This document shows, piece after piece, positions 47,401 through 62,584 of a stretch of DNA of 64,000 bases. Each line of letters opens with the position of its first letter. The stretch's first letter is position 1. The notes below the pieces were generated by a model. That model worked only from the letters and a program-made list of their open reading frames with translations. It was not told where the DNA came from and searched no databases. A program made the position numbers and the translations under genes. This stretch comes from Pagrus major (lineage: Eukaryota; Chordata; Actinopteri; Spariformes; Sparidae), in contig NC_133216.1 of NCBI RefSeq assembly GCF_040436345.1, forward strand, positions 19,270,792 through 19,334,791, written 5' to 3'.

Positions 47401-50065
47401 CGTGCATTCGAGCTACACACATCCACTGATGGTCAAACTCAGAAGGTTAGCTGACGACAAAGGGCCAGTTAATTGAAAGCAGTCGGGGGTAGATTGTGAT
47501 CTATGGGAAGCTTGCTAGTGATACAATGGCAACAATTAACACAGTCAGTCAGTCTCCTCTCAGTAAGTACAAAACAACTGCGCCTGCAACAGAATGAGAG
47601 GGAGAGAGCGCCACACATTAAAATGAGAGAAAAGGAGAGGGAGATCATGTGTGATTTACAGCAGGAGAGTGAATAAAACAGAGGCAGAGCGCCAGAGAGG
47701 GAATATGGTGGCTAAATTATTTAATGTGGAGGTAGATGTCCTTTTGATTTGAAAAGGTGCCAGTCTCCAAGCAACCACACTCAGGAGGGCTGCCCGACCA
47801 GGCGAGCCTCTGGCTATAACACACAGAGCTCAATTAGACCCTGCTAATTTCCAATGAACTTTCACAGCTTTTAATTTAGACTTGTTGCTACTGTGTGAAA
47901 ATGTAAAAACATGATTTCACATACAAATAAAGATTAGCATGGAACTGTCAAAGCTTGACTAGAAAGTGCTAAAGTGTTTTTTTGTAACTTATTATAACTA
48001 TAACTATATATCATTATTTTCATTGTTGATTATTTTCTCGGTTAACTGATTACAGTAGTTGTTTTGTCTATAAAATGTCATAAAATGGTGAAAAATGTTG
48101 AGCAGTGCCCAGGATGACTTGTTCAAATCTCTTGTTTTGCCCACAACCCAACATTTTTTTAGTTTACTAAAAGGAATTAAGAAAAAGTCAGAAACAATTA
48201 ACATTGAAGAAGCTGGAATCAGAAAATGTAGTTTGTACTTTTTTCCCTTTAAAAGTTACCCAAACCAATCAATCTATTATCACAGTTTCCGATTAATTTA
48301 ATTGTTGACAAGAATTTGATTCATCATCGCAGCTCTAGTGTTTTTTTAAACTAATCTAACCAAATAGCAAATACTTAGCAGCACTATTAGTTTGATGACA
48401 ACATGGTATAAAATTTGAATGCATGAGGTGAAGATTCAGATACGGAAAGACCTTTAAAACTTTTTAATCAAGCTGATCATGATCAAGATGATATGTATGG
48501 GGCTAGCTTTGCAGTTTGGTTTTCAGAGAAAAAGGCAACATCACAGAAAGAGATTTGATTCTTGTTAAAGACTAGCATGAGTTTTCAGTTTCGGGAAAAG
48601 GAAAAGGAGGAGAGGGAAAGATAAACTGACCTGATTGAGTTTCTTCCACAAGTGGAGGACGGGTGAAAGTCCATTAGACCAGAGCTCCCTGTCAAACTTT
48701 GAACCGGTTGCCACTGAGCGACTCAGGACACGCAGCTGGGAAATCACCTGTGAGGCAAAACATTTTAAACACACAGAATTAATAAAGAAAGTGGAACAGA
48801 GATATCTGTTTCCTGAGTCTCATATATATTTATGAGACAGGTCCTTTAGCACGTTTGTAAAAGGTTGCCCAAAAATTAATGGCTTATGTTGCTTGCAACT
48901 TCCTTATAATTAGACGTCGAAGAGTGAATGATGATAAAAAACCCTCACAAAAGAGGTACATGTGGTATTTACTAAATCCCAGCTGTCTTCTGTGAAAAAT
49001 GTGCAGTTTATTTCAGCAATGTACGATAAAAAAAGTTCTTAAAATCCTGTAATAAAATGTCAGTGACATCTCCAGTGGCTACACTCTCCGGCGACAGTCA
49101 ACACTGTTTCATGTCCTGGAATATTACAAATGAAAAAAGGCCAAACCCCAAACACATCTCCTAACAGCTCCTTACACACCTAATCAAGCATGCTTAGCTT
49201 AAGGCTTAGAGTCCTGGATAGTGCTTTTATCTTGACTCAGTGTGTGTGTGTACGTGTGTTTGTGTGTGTTTCTATACGTGTGTGTGTTGTGAGGAAGGCA
49301 AAGCGTCTGATAAATGGCTTTCATTTGGGCCAGGAGAACTCTTTACTAACACCTGCTTTATCTTCTCTGCTCAGGAGGGGAAGTGTATGTATATGTATGT
49401 GGACGTGCGTGCATGTGTGTATGGAAGGAGGGGGAGAGAGAGAGAGAGGGAGAGGAAGAGAGAGAGGAAAAAAGAGAAGGATAAAAACCCGATAGCAGTA
49501 AAAATGAGGGCAGCTGAGGATGGAGATTTGAAATATATTGGGGTTCAAATATATAGGGATTTAAATACATTAAGATGTTTTCTTATCTCATCCATTGACT
49601 ACCAGGCATAACTGCATTTACTGACATAACCAACTGGGAGGAAAAGGTTAGTGGACAATGTCTCTGTGCAAGCAACTTCACTGTTACCTGCAGTGGGTGC
49701 AATCAATTTAGTTAAGGCTTTCACTTTCATCCAGTGCAATCCAGGAATGTGGTTCATGTTTTTTAATCAGGGAACTATTTCTTATGGTCTTAGTCAAGAT
49801 GATGTTTGTGTAAAAACACAAGCAGACAGTATTTGCCAAGATGTATAGAGGCACAATTAGAGATATCTCACTTTATGAGACTAATGGACAAAAATATACT
49901 TTCTTGATACTCCGCTTTTTATATTCTGTTGATTGTAACACCCTAGTAATACATTTACACCTGCTTGTCACTGCTTTTACTCTAAATGCTCACTCATATT
50001 TTTGCATTGCATATAAGAACACATTATGGACACACACACACACACACACACAACCACCCACCCAC

Positions 50066-50145
<80 letters not shown>

Positions 50146-50288
50146 CTTACACCATGTCTGTAAGCCAAAGGGAATCCTCAGTAGACATTAAGGACCATTC
50201 TGACCCATTTCGAGTCATTCACACTAAGATTATGCATTAATTTTACATGGCAAGCCCCAAACCCACAGACAGTCCCCTGGGCTGTGTT

Positions 50289-50319
<31 letters not shown>

Positions 50320-53300
50320 GTTAAGTGCGGGACCTGCAGAAAGTGACATGGGTCTTTAGGGAGAGGAGAGGAGAGGGCATAAATTAAGGTAAAAAAGACA
50401 GAGAGAGAGAGCGAGAGAGCATGAACGTGACAGTGACAAATGACAGCAGGAGGGGAGACAATCATGAGTGGAGAGAGACACAGTAACACACACACACACA
50501 CGCACACCCACACAAACACACACACGATTGGTCATGTGGGAGTTGTGTGAATTAAACTAGGTTGGTGGTTGCAGTGATTAGCAGACCACACTGACAGTAT
50601 GAATGGACCTAAACACATTAACACAACATGGGAACTGTATGCAGAAGCTGTAATGGCTCTGTGTGTTTGTTGAGGGCGACTGCACACAGAAAGACACGTA
50701 CAAACACAGAAACACCAAAACCATCACTCCCTGCTCCCTTTCATATTCTCTGTATTTCCACGAACAGGTGTACGAAGTTCTGTTACGAAAGCAGTTTTTG
50801 TTCTGTGTGAATCCGGCAAGAAAAAAATAAAAGGATGGTCACAAAAGGAGAGCAGTGCAGCCATGCACCTGTCACTCTACATCCTGTTTCTCTTCCATCT
50901 CTCATGATTGTGTCTTCTCTTTATTTCTTTATGGTGCAATCTCTCTCTTTTAAACACACACACACACACGCGCACGCACGCACGCACGCACCCACACAAA
51001 CTCGACAGTTGCAGAAAACATTTGGTGTTGCGTTGAGTTACATCAGAATCTGCAGTGACCATCAACCACTACACACACGCACACATATCCTCACAGTGAC
51101 ATGCCTCAATATCCTTGTGTGATCTTCCGTTGCTTAAATTCAGTTTGTAGCCTCTAATCTGGGGTCCTTAAACGTTTTTGTGCATGAGCCCAGTTTTGGG
51201 TCCCAGGATCTTAATTACATAGATGTAAGTTCTTAAATGACATGTTGGATCAAGCTGTTGCACTCGACGGGCGGCCCGTGTTCTGAGCCAACAGAGAGCA
51301 GCACTACAGCTGGACAAGGAGAGGTGGAATTGATGCTTGGTGCTCAAACACAGTCAATGTTTATGTATATAGTTCTATATTAATAACTGTATATATGTTC
51401 GATATTTGTGCAGCATAAAGGAGTTTACAAAATTGTATTTTGTTATGAAACCCTTACCTTGTACCTTGTATGATTTCAAAAAGTTTGAATATAGAGATTC
51501 CGCGTTTTAAATGTCTTTCTATATGAAACATATACAAATGTATCAGCCCAAGAAACTTTTGGAGACCCGCATGTCAAGAGAGTTGAGAAACTCAACCTTT
51601 AGGTCAGTAATATACTAAATGAATCATTGTTTTCCTGTTTTTATTCTGCTAAACATTGCTCTGCTTCTTAAATTCACATTATTGCTGCAGTGCAGACTCT
51701 TTAAAATCAGCTTACACTCACAAATGTGATGACAACATAACCTTGAAACTGATAAAAGCAGACATGATATTCACTGTGATGGATTACCCATCTAAACCTA
51801 GTTTCATGTCTCTGCAAGGTGAATTTTATTTTGTAGTGAAATAAATGGAAAAGGATGGCTGCCTGGTATAAAGCTTTAACCTCAAGTCCTGACCCTAAAA
51901 TAAACTGCTTTTATGTCCCCTGAACAGTCTGTGCAACACGACTGAGGTTGGGGGTTTGTTTGAAGGGCAAACACGCACATGTGTATTAACTCGCACACAC
52001 TCAATCACACACAGATTACAGCTGACTGCTAAAACAGAAATAACTGCAGTGTCATACAATGTATCGCCACAGGTTTCACCCACAATCTGGTAGAGCAATC
52101 AACTGTGTAATTTAAACCGTAATTAGGAGATAAATTGCTTTTCTGTACAACGAGTGCAGTGACGAGGCAAAAAGGAAGGCTGCCAGAGTGAAAAAGTGAG
52201 TTCCTTTTGGCAGTAACTAATCGTTTGTTCGCTTTGTTTTAAGCTTCAGAAACTGGAAAACACCAGCATCTGAAGCGGCGAGATCCCTGTGTGTCTCGAC
52301 GTGACACAGGCTTTCAATGTGGATATCATCAGTGAGATGGCTGGTTGCTATTTCTTTCATGCATTTGTGCAGTTTGCTGGTCTACAATACTGTATGTTAG
52401 GAACAAACTGTAGAGTCATAGCAAAGGAAAATTACAGTGGGTTAAAATAATCAAACATCACAGATTTTAATTAGTGTAATATGACCCATACTGATCAATT
52501 TAAAAATGCTCTGATTGGTTCTGAAAACTAAAGGCCATGTCTCACTGGGGGCGTTTATTTCTTGTGATTAAATCATTTGTCATATGACTGTTTTTTGTGA
52601 ATGAGAATTTTTCTGAGCTTTTGCAACGCAAATGAAGGCATCAACCAATCATGTTGTGTGAAACAGATCTCACACCACAACTCGTGGCAATGGCAGACCT
52701 TTTGATTGTTTATTTTGTTTCTTGTTTTGTGACAAAGGACACAAAATTGTAATGTGGTGTTTTTTGCCAGTCCTGCTTAGTCTGCAGTAAGTATAATTCA
52801 ATGTGATAATAGACCCGTGTCGCAAATTCATATATTGGCGCATACTATTGAACAGCGTGAATATTTTTGATGTTACGTATGCACATTTTCATTTCGATTA
52901 TTGGCCATGTCCCAGCTGTGTGAAGGCATGTTTGATGATCAGCACAGGATATTCCCGATACACACAATGGACATAAGTGTCTAAGTGTGCACTGGCATGC
53001 AGTATGTGAATCCATGTATACTGATGAATGTGCTTTCCTGTGTGATTACATGAGTTCGAGAGAGCGCACATCTGCATAGTTGCCTGAGTGTATGTGAATA
53101 AATGTGTGTGTGCCTTTTGCGTTTGTATTTCTGCACGTGCGAGGTAGAGATGGAGGCTGTGCCGGTAGTGGTGGTGGTGTCTGTGTGCCTGTGTGTTTGT
53201 GTGTGTGTGTGAGAAAAAGCAGGTGGCTGTGTGTGTATGTGTGTGTCGGTGCACCTGGGAGCTGATGATTCTCTGGGAGGATCTCTCTATGTTGGCAGGC

Positions 53301-56300
53301 AGACCAAAGAATGCAGGTCTGTCATCCTCGGGGAGATTCTCTATTACGCTGCGGTAGTCCTGGGAAGACACACAGGTACGTACAAGTCAGACACAGAAAG
53401 GCTAAAGAGAGAAAGATTATTTTTATTGCGGCTTGAAGGTACAAGACAACATTTGAGCGTTTCTTAGCAACTAAACTGAAAATGTAAAACCTTGTAGCAT
53501 GCGTTTTGGATTGCTGTTTGGGAGTATAGGATAAATAAAGCTGTATTGTCCTTAATTAGGTGTGTTGTTTATACGGTTTGATGCAGCTTCTCTAACTGAA
53601 TCCATTTTGCACCCCCACTTACTACTGACTTTAAATTGCAGCGATTGCCAATTCAAAGTATACATTTCCATATTGACTTTTTTTGCAAAGCAAATAGTAT
53701 CACACCGTCTCTGCACTATACTTACACATTCTAGCAGGACTTCAAATGAGCAGAGATCTAATGAACAGTGTTGGGCTTGTATACCCACTTACTTCTTTTA
53801 TATACTGAACTACATTAACGGAATGCAAAGCAATGGAAAGACCACAACCGATTGTGTCAAATTGAGGCTAACTAAGTGGATGTATTTGTAGTAGCTTCTT
53901 TATAAACCAACTTAAAATGAAGCTAACACAACATGGATTAATGAAACTTCGATACTGACCAAACCACAAACAGTAAATCTAGTCAGTGAAAAGCTTGGGC
54001 ACATTAATTCAGTACCCTTTCTTTGATTTGCTTTTGCTTCTCTGCCAGCGTACCTGGGATCATTAGAGAGAGCTGAGGAGGACATTACAGCTTAAGCTTT
54101 AAAGTGCAGGAAAAAAAACACAGAAGTGCTCCTTTTTTCTCTGTAGCAAGAACTCACTTCTTGAGCGTCTTTAAGAGCCATTTAAACAGCAACCACGCCT
54201 GCAACTGTGAATTTAAATGTGTACTTGCCAACTGCACATGCATCACCCTGACAACCTACCAATATAGAGCAGGAGTTTGGAAGGCTGATCTGAGGAGGAA
54301 AGAAGCGCGTTCCCCCTCTGCTCTTTCTCTGACCAGCTGAGAGGGAGGACGAGAGGAGATGTGTGGAGAAGAACTGCTCCAGGTAGGAACGTAAGATGCG
54401 GAGGTCAGAGGGGTTATCGATGCGTCCACCGTAGATGGCACTCTCCAACAGGCCATGGACAAACTCCCACTGGAAAGCTTTACCACCTTGAGAGATACAA
54501 AGACACACGGACACAAAGAAAGCTACAAACATGTGTAATGAGAGCAAATAGAAAAAAAGAATCGCGCACACAACCATACATAAAGAAAGGCAGGGAGATA
54601 CAACGAAGGGCAAGTGCTCAAATATAAATGCAAATGCTGAGTTGTGCAGGTCATGCTTTATCAGGGGTAGTGTAAATTAAAGAGGTAATTGATCAAAGAA
54701 CCCACAGATTCCGCTTCTCATTACCATATGTGCTGCAGAGCACAGCAGAGCCCTTCACTGCATTGTAATGGTTGTTACCAGCCCCCCTACCTTCAAAAAG
54801 CCTGTCAATGATCTCGAAGCCAGCACGGAGGTCTGACAAAGAAAACTCGTAGAACTTAGTCCAACCCTAGATAAAGCACAGATGAGAAGGAAGAAGTACA
54901 AAAAAGACAATTTGTTTACTGCATTTTACTGCTTATTTTTACTTACATGACTACTATAGTATTAATGGATTACTTTCAGAATCTGTCAAATAAACAGGAA
55001 CAGATGGCATTCAAAGTGTCACATAATGGTTGAGGACTGAAGTATCATGGTGTATCATCGCTCACACATATTCCTTTTTCTTTTTAATCTTCTAACAACT
55101 GTCTGCAAGTGTAGTCTTAACCACCATGCCTGTCGTATTTTTCTGTCCTTGAGATGAATACAGAAACCTGAGAAAGTAAAGATATATCATTCAATTTAAT
55201 ATAATTTCTCTTTCGGCTGAAATTTCAGGATATCTCTCCATTATGTGTATCACCACTTCCACACATCCTCATTATTTCACTTGCCTCTTAGTTTGACCTG
55301 CTGAAATTTTACACAGCTACCCTTGTTGATACTTTTCAGAAACCCAGAGAATCCAAGATTTTATAGTAATAAAGCTCCACTATGAACTGCCAGAACAACT
55401 TGCTGATTGAAAAATGCCCAGTTGCCGTTGAATGAAGGCTATTGTTGGATCACTTTCTCAGACTCTCTTGATCCAACCATCTGGTGAAAGGTCACAAACA
55501 AATCTCCTATAGTCAGTGGCTGAATCAAGACATGTTACCGTCAAGACATTAGCACTGAAATATATGGGAGGAAAAAAGAGGTCTGCTGTAATCAGACAAC
55601 ACATATACGTACACACACATGCAGAGAGCAACACACAATTAAACACACAGACACACAACGTCAGAGCATTGACCATCAAAGAAAAAAAAAAAATCACAAG
55701 TGTTAAAACATAATTGAGTGTGAGGGCAGGCTCAGTTAGTGAGGACGTGTTTGTTGCACTTCACTGCTATTCAATCAGCGGTTGTAATCTGCCCACTGAT
55801 GCTGTGGGTGGATGAGGTGAGGGGTGGAGGAAAATTGTGAAGGCATGTTCAGTAATTCTTTGAATGATTAAGTCTACGTAGTTTGTGCGTATATTTACAG
55901 ACTGAAAAGGGGCATGCTTCTACTACATTGGATAAATGTCACTGATGTGATAAATGTGTATGAGTGAGATTGCGCTCATGCATGTATTCAGTTGTTTTAT
56001 GTATACAACATTGGCTGCTTATTCATAGTTCTTATAAAGGTGACTGTATATCTGTGCATGTGTGTGTGTGTGTGTGTGCGTGCGTGTGTTTTCAATTATT
56101 TTTTGAGCACTTCGGAAAGTGTACTACCTGGTCGCATGCAGTGTTCACCAGCTATAATTGGCCACAGTATTTGTTCTCCTATGGCCATCAAACAGAGACC
56201 CTAATCTTTCTTCTGCTGCAGCGCTACGATCGCACACACACACACACACACACACACACTTTCCAAATGATTTCTGCATAGACATGTGATGATGAAAACA

Positions 56301-59300
56301 GGGAGAGAATAAATGAGAAAAGGAGGGAGGACAGTAGATGAAGCGACGAGGGAATGAGCGATGGCGGAGTGGACAAAAGGAGCTGTGACTGTTTCAATAA
56401 TTGGGCGATCATGTTCTTGGATGAGGAACAACATTACCATCACAAATGGAAACACTTACCACAGATTCAATGATTGAGAGGAAAAAAGAGCGAGAGAGAG
56501 ACAAGGCGACACCAGCCAGGGAGGGACGCCAGTCACAAGAAAATTAGGAAAAACAATGAGTAAGCAAGGCGCAAGAGAGAGACAGACAGGGTTGGGTCAG
56601 ATTACTTTGAAATGTAGTCGGTTAAGATTCTATGGCATTTTTTAATTAGTAACATAATCCACTGGATTATCTGAATACTTTTGGATTATTTCAAAATCAA
56701 ACATTGAAAATATTGTGCTTGATACTAACAAAATGGACACGGGCGATCGGTTATCGGATCAGATCAAATATCGGTTGAAGCTGCTGTAAGCGTTATTCTC
56801 TAATTAAAATGAGTAATGAATAGTGCTGTTATAGAGTGTTTGGTCAGTAACCCATGTCTTTCCTCCCTCCGCTCATGCAGTAAAAGATACATTTTCTGGT
56901 ATCCCTGCAGACTTTATCCAATCAGGACAGAAAACTCCATAAAGAGGCGTTCATGTCTGCTCAGAGAACATGCATAGAGCAGGAGCCTCCTTTTCTGGTA
57001 CCTACGGTAATGGCAGAACAGGGAAAGCTACCAATTCCAGCGCTCCCTGTGACGGGTTATTCTACCAAACACGCCATGTGGTGAAAATCGCTTGAAGAAA
57101 AGAAAGGGGCAAAGAGAGCTGCCTCAAAAAAGAAAGAAATAAGTCATGCAAGTGAGGTGATGTAGAGAGGAGGGAGGGGACTGCTAACTGCAAAACCAGT
57201 AGGGAGTTAGCTAAAAAGTCACCACTTTCAGCATATTCTGCGTGTTCATATTCATGAAAAATTGCCATATCTTAAAGATGTAAACATAATACCGATGACA
57301 TGCAACCCACTAATACACATCCCTGGAGACAGATTCCCAAGAATACGAGACACATTCATACTGCACTGTTAGTTATGTAGGGTTTACATCATCTTTTAGG
57401 ACAATCCATACTTCTTTCTCCAAACATCTCCACAATGAGGGAAATGGTTAAAGGGGAATATCTGGACCAAGCTTGAGGGAGTAGGAGAGACAGCGAGAGG
57501 AGAAACAAGTGAGCAAACGTTGTGGCAGTTTAATTACAAAAACATGTTCTCCCCAACAGTCCTCCCCAGAGTTTGGGTTCACTGAGAGTGTGTTGGTCGT
57601 GTGTTGATTTAGCAGACAAAAAGGGATATCTTACCGCTGTAACTGCAGATATCTTGTATTATTCCATTAGACAGACCACTCTGACACATCACGGTGATAC
57701 ACAGAGAGACAAATGAGTCCCAGTGCATGTTTAGACTGCCACACGCCCGCATGCTACCGAACTACAAAAGCATCTGTTTAAGTTGACAAGTGGAAACATG
57801 ACGCAGCAAACTGCAAGCAATTACAGATACAACAGCATCTTCTTTTTGCTTGTGTTAAAATGTGTCTGTGTCTTCATGTCTCATTAGTTTGGACTCACGC
57901 TGCTCAATGCCTACTTTCTCACCTAAACATAACAGACTTAAGGGTGTGTGAACTGGGTCTGGATGTCAGATTGTTAGTTTTGGAAAGTTACAGGAATTGT
58001 CTGACGCTTTGTGAGTGAACAAGAGATATGTGAAAGAAAAGTGACATGGAGGAGGAGGCAGAGAATCACACAATGCACAGGGGCATTTGTTTTCATGGGT
58101 CATGGCTGCCGCTGCATCGGGCATTCTGAAATTATCTCTAAAATCCAATTATTTAGTAATTCATTATGCGTCAGTGATGAGGTTAATCGAAATCTTCAAT
58201 TTTGATTAATTTCCTTATCGACTTTACCACAGCAATTAAACAGATAATAGATTTTGATACAAAACGTATACGGTTTAGTTTGCGAATCTGATTTGAGTAT
58301 TTATAAAACGTGTTCTTTTGGACATAAGGGTACTGCTAATAGCCTTCTAACTCAAGCTGTTGTTCAGTATCATTTCCCTCAATGTTCTTCGATTTGTTAT
58401 CTATTTTGTGCTGATTCATCAACGCCTTGGGGTTTGACTGAGAAAATAAATAGCCTGCTTTTCCCTATAGGGATGCAAATTATGTCATTCTTCACACCCT
58501 CTATCTTGTTATGTGGAGATGATTTATCACTGAGGCTTCGGTTCAAAAGAGTAAATACTGTGGTCTCTTCAGTCTCTGAATATTCTGAGATGATTCTGGC
58601 ACACGTAAAACACACAGTTTTGATTTATTTAGAGCTGCTGCTGTGAGAGTGTTAAAGCTGAATTACACTTGTGGAAAAAATACATAATACAGTGGGTCAA
58701 TGAAATCCATTTTTGGTTGACATTTATATGTCTCCTATAAAATACCCTGACAGTATATGACATCACAGGATTATATTTCCCATGCCTCCATTGTCCTGAC
58801 TTGACACTGCAAACCCTTTGGTTTGTCAGCAGTGTGGGTGAAAAGTATGAGGCAGCGAGACTGTGCTAAACCCTCACCAGTGTGGGGGCCTTATACAATG
58901 TGTTTTGTGCTGTGTACAATGTGCATGTTGACCGGCAGGCAAGTATACAACAAAGGCTTATATCCATAGCTACAGACACACATACAAAGTGTGTGTCACA
59001 CATAAACACACACAAAGACACTGCCGGAGGCACAGCACAAAGTGCAAACAGGCTTGCTATCTCTGCTGGTCAGTAAGGACATAGAACTGATCTCAGGGGA
59101 GGTTTTTTACCCTTTCTGTGGGTGTTCTTGTGTGGACTATGACTTTTCATGTCATGTACTTGTGACAACAACTAGAAATGGCTAGGAAATAAATAAATCA
59201 TGCATTTGTACAGCTGTCGTTTGTATAGATGTGTCCTGTGAATATGAATTGCAATTGTAAGTCATTACGCACTTATGATAACCAGTGTGGAAATAAGGCC

Positions 59301-62300
59301 ATATACTTCATGTGTGGATGTGCGTAAACACATTTCTGGGTTTTACAAGTAAGAACTAACAAAAAGCTTGCAATTTTAAAGGGCATTAAAGCACATTATT
59401 ATGCTGTAAGCATCTGAGTTAAGTACCTACATGAGACAGCAGCTAATGCTAATGTCGCATTTACAAAAAAGCTTCATTCCAAAGGCGGGAAAACTGAAGA
59501 AAAGGAGCTGGTTAGTTAGTTTGTCTGTGCCACTGTCTTAGTTCTACATCTACTGCAACAACATTTAAACAAGTGCTGTATTGTTTATTGTCCTGAAATG
59601 AAATTGTACAACTATGACTACTCCCATCCATATTGGGCTGTTTGTGTATTTTACCTGTGGTATGTAGTTGCGTCTCTCTTGGCAGACAGCATGGAACCAA
59701 GCCAGACAGAACAGAGACTGGGCTCTGGCCAGGACGCCTCCTACACACAAACAATCAACAGCATGTCACAACCAAAATAACTAGAATAATCAGTCATTAT
59801 CAGAGTGTCTGTGTTTTCTAAACCTTTGAGTTCAGTTATCTTTTTTTTTATTATTCATCAAACAATATTCAACAGAAAGAACTGAGAGGAGAATGAAGCA
59901 TGCTGTTTGGACTTTTAATGAATGCTATGTTGGAGCCCTTTGCTGCTGTTTCTTCTTTGCCCCAGAACCAGCAAGCTTGCAAGAATTTCTTTGATCAGGA
60001 CTCAAAGTCTAAGCTCATAATCACGTACTGATACCACTACCAGTGATAACTGTAACACATACCATTTTATGTGAAAAAAGAGAACAATCCCTTGACTGTA
60101 AATGGAAACAAAGCACAAATTCTTTAAAACATAGGGCGAGCTCATTAGCTGGTTGTTAGCTTAAATGTAGGGTGTACTGTAAGATATTTATCCCTTAAAA
60201 AAAAGCAGAGACTAATCTATCATTATTGCTTGGAATAAGAATAAGAGCAAGAAGCTGAACAAAAAGAGAAGAGAAGATACAAACCTTTACTGATCTGCTC
60301 TGGAGTCCATGACTCGTATGTTCTCAGCAGATTCTTCTTCAACCCAGGGGGTGCCTGAAGGTGGGAGAAAAAATTGAGGACAGACAGACAGACAGACAGG
60401 GTGGGGAGAAGGTAAAGAAGGATAGAGGGGAAGGGGAAGAAAGAAAGGGTTTTATTATTACAGAATCTTGTGCAACATTTAAGTTCCAATTAAAAACTCC
60501 AAACATAGTTCTGTGATAGAGGCACAGAAACATGGAAATCATAAGGGGGCATAACTCATGTGTGAAAGACTTATGTGCTGCATGGTAAGACGATATGGAA
60601 CATGCTGTGGGGGCACTGAAAAAAGGCACTGCTGGGATTCGAACCCAGGATCTCCTGTTTACTAGACAGGCGCTTTAACCAACTAAGCCACAGCGCCACA
60701 TGGTATCTCCTGGAAGGAAAACTGGTGGAACTGCTCTCATACATATGCTACATAGCTACAGACAAGTTTGTGTTGTGAATGTATTTGTATTTATTATATA
60801 GCATTGAGGAAGACTTATCAGAATGAAAGGGTGGGCAATAATACCTGCACACAGAAGCTATTACAAAGTTGTAGTGTGTTGCTAGAATGTTAAAACAATT
60901 ATGTCTATGTTATATTAATATGTGAGCTTGTATTATTGTAAGAAACGAGTAGCGTTTGATCCTGACATACCCTAGAGTGTGATTCCCAAATCCACTCTAT
61001 CTAGACCAAAAAGAAGCTGTGAAATGCAATTCGAAATGCATTTCATGTTGTTTATTTTCAGTCTGTTTAGTGTTGTTCTGCTCTTTTAGCTCAAAGCCAG
61101 AATGCAGGACCTGCAACATGTGACCACATGTGAAAAGAAAATTCTCAAATCACTATAGTAAGAAAAAATGGATTTGTCAACAAAAACCGAGACACTGAAC
61201 AAGTCAGGGCAGAGAAAAGGGAATGTCATAAGTTTAAGTCATTTATAGCTTACTGTCAGTGTCTCTGTAAATTACAAATAGAGTTTATGAATAAACTGAA
61301 AGAATATTGTTTGGTCAGGGTTGGACACCCAATAGCATTTACCACAAGGATGATTAGGACCACAGCCCATAACACTGACACTCTTTTATACAGCCATCCC
61401 ACTGTATATATATGTATATAAATGCCGTATTCCTTTGTTATACTGTGTATGCTTTAGTTAGTGGCAGTTATATGCATATTTGATTTCTCTGGCAACAATA
61501 TGCTCTGTTCATTATAGAAACAATGAGCATACATTGAAATCAGTTCACACATTATTAGCTTTGCTGAACATTTGGTACCTCCATCTGGAGGTTTTGATCA
61601 TATGCACAGCCAGTAATGCATATGTACTAAACTTGCCAAAACTGGCAAAATCACCACATATGTTACCAACTTCAGTAGATTAAACGTATTAGCAAGGTGC
61701 TGTGTTTACCCGTTTTGGCTGCAGCACAGTTTCAATCTATACTTTTATTCACACGTAACAAAGCAATACATTAACTCTACCTTTAGACCAGGGGTCACCA
61801 ACCCTTTGGAGACTGTGAGCTACCTAAGTGAAATGGAGTAATATGGAGGGCTACATGTTTGCTCAGTTTACCGTTAAATGATGAATATTATGTCTACAAT
61901 AGGCTTCATGTTTTAGGAGACAGTCTAGGTTTAAGGTGCCCTGCGGGCGACTCATACGCTCACAGTGGGATACCAGGAGCTCGCAGGCACCATGTTGGCT
62001 ACCCCTGCTTTAGACACTGACAAATAAATCACTTGCCTCTGTGCTTTTTACACTGAAATGGCTTGAAGAATCTATTATTTGCTCTATGAGAGGTTTGAGC
62101 TGTTGAATTACACTTAAAGTCTAATACACTGCCCACCATGCCAACAAGGAACTAAATATATTTACTTAGTAAAAGCAGCTTCAATGCTAAACTGCAAAGG
62201 CGAGTTGAATGTTGGGTGAGGTATTTGGGTTTTGGGGTGGAGAAACTGTAGCAGCTGAGATACAGACTGTAGTTTAGCAACAGTGATTTTGCTATAATGA

Positions 62301-62538
62301 TGAGTTTGTGTGATGTGTGTGATTGTGACATGTCATGTCATGTTCTGTAAGATGACATGTATTACTTTTATGCTGTTTATGTTGTTATACTGGTTTTCTT
62401 CGGTTTGACAGATCAGCTTTGATGCTTATTTGTCCTTGTCCTATGTCTGCACTGTGCATTCAGTGTAAAGCATGTCAATAAGTTTGAGTGTGAGTGTGTC
62501 TGAGAGAGAAAAGAAAGGAAGAGTGAGAGAGACAAAGC

Positions 62539-62584
<46 letters not shown>

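Noticed and set aside
49841-50240. Long His/Thr-rich and Cys/Val-rich frames
   Set aside because: They are translations of the CA microsatellite.
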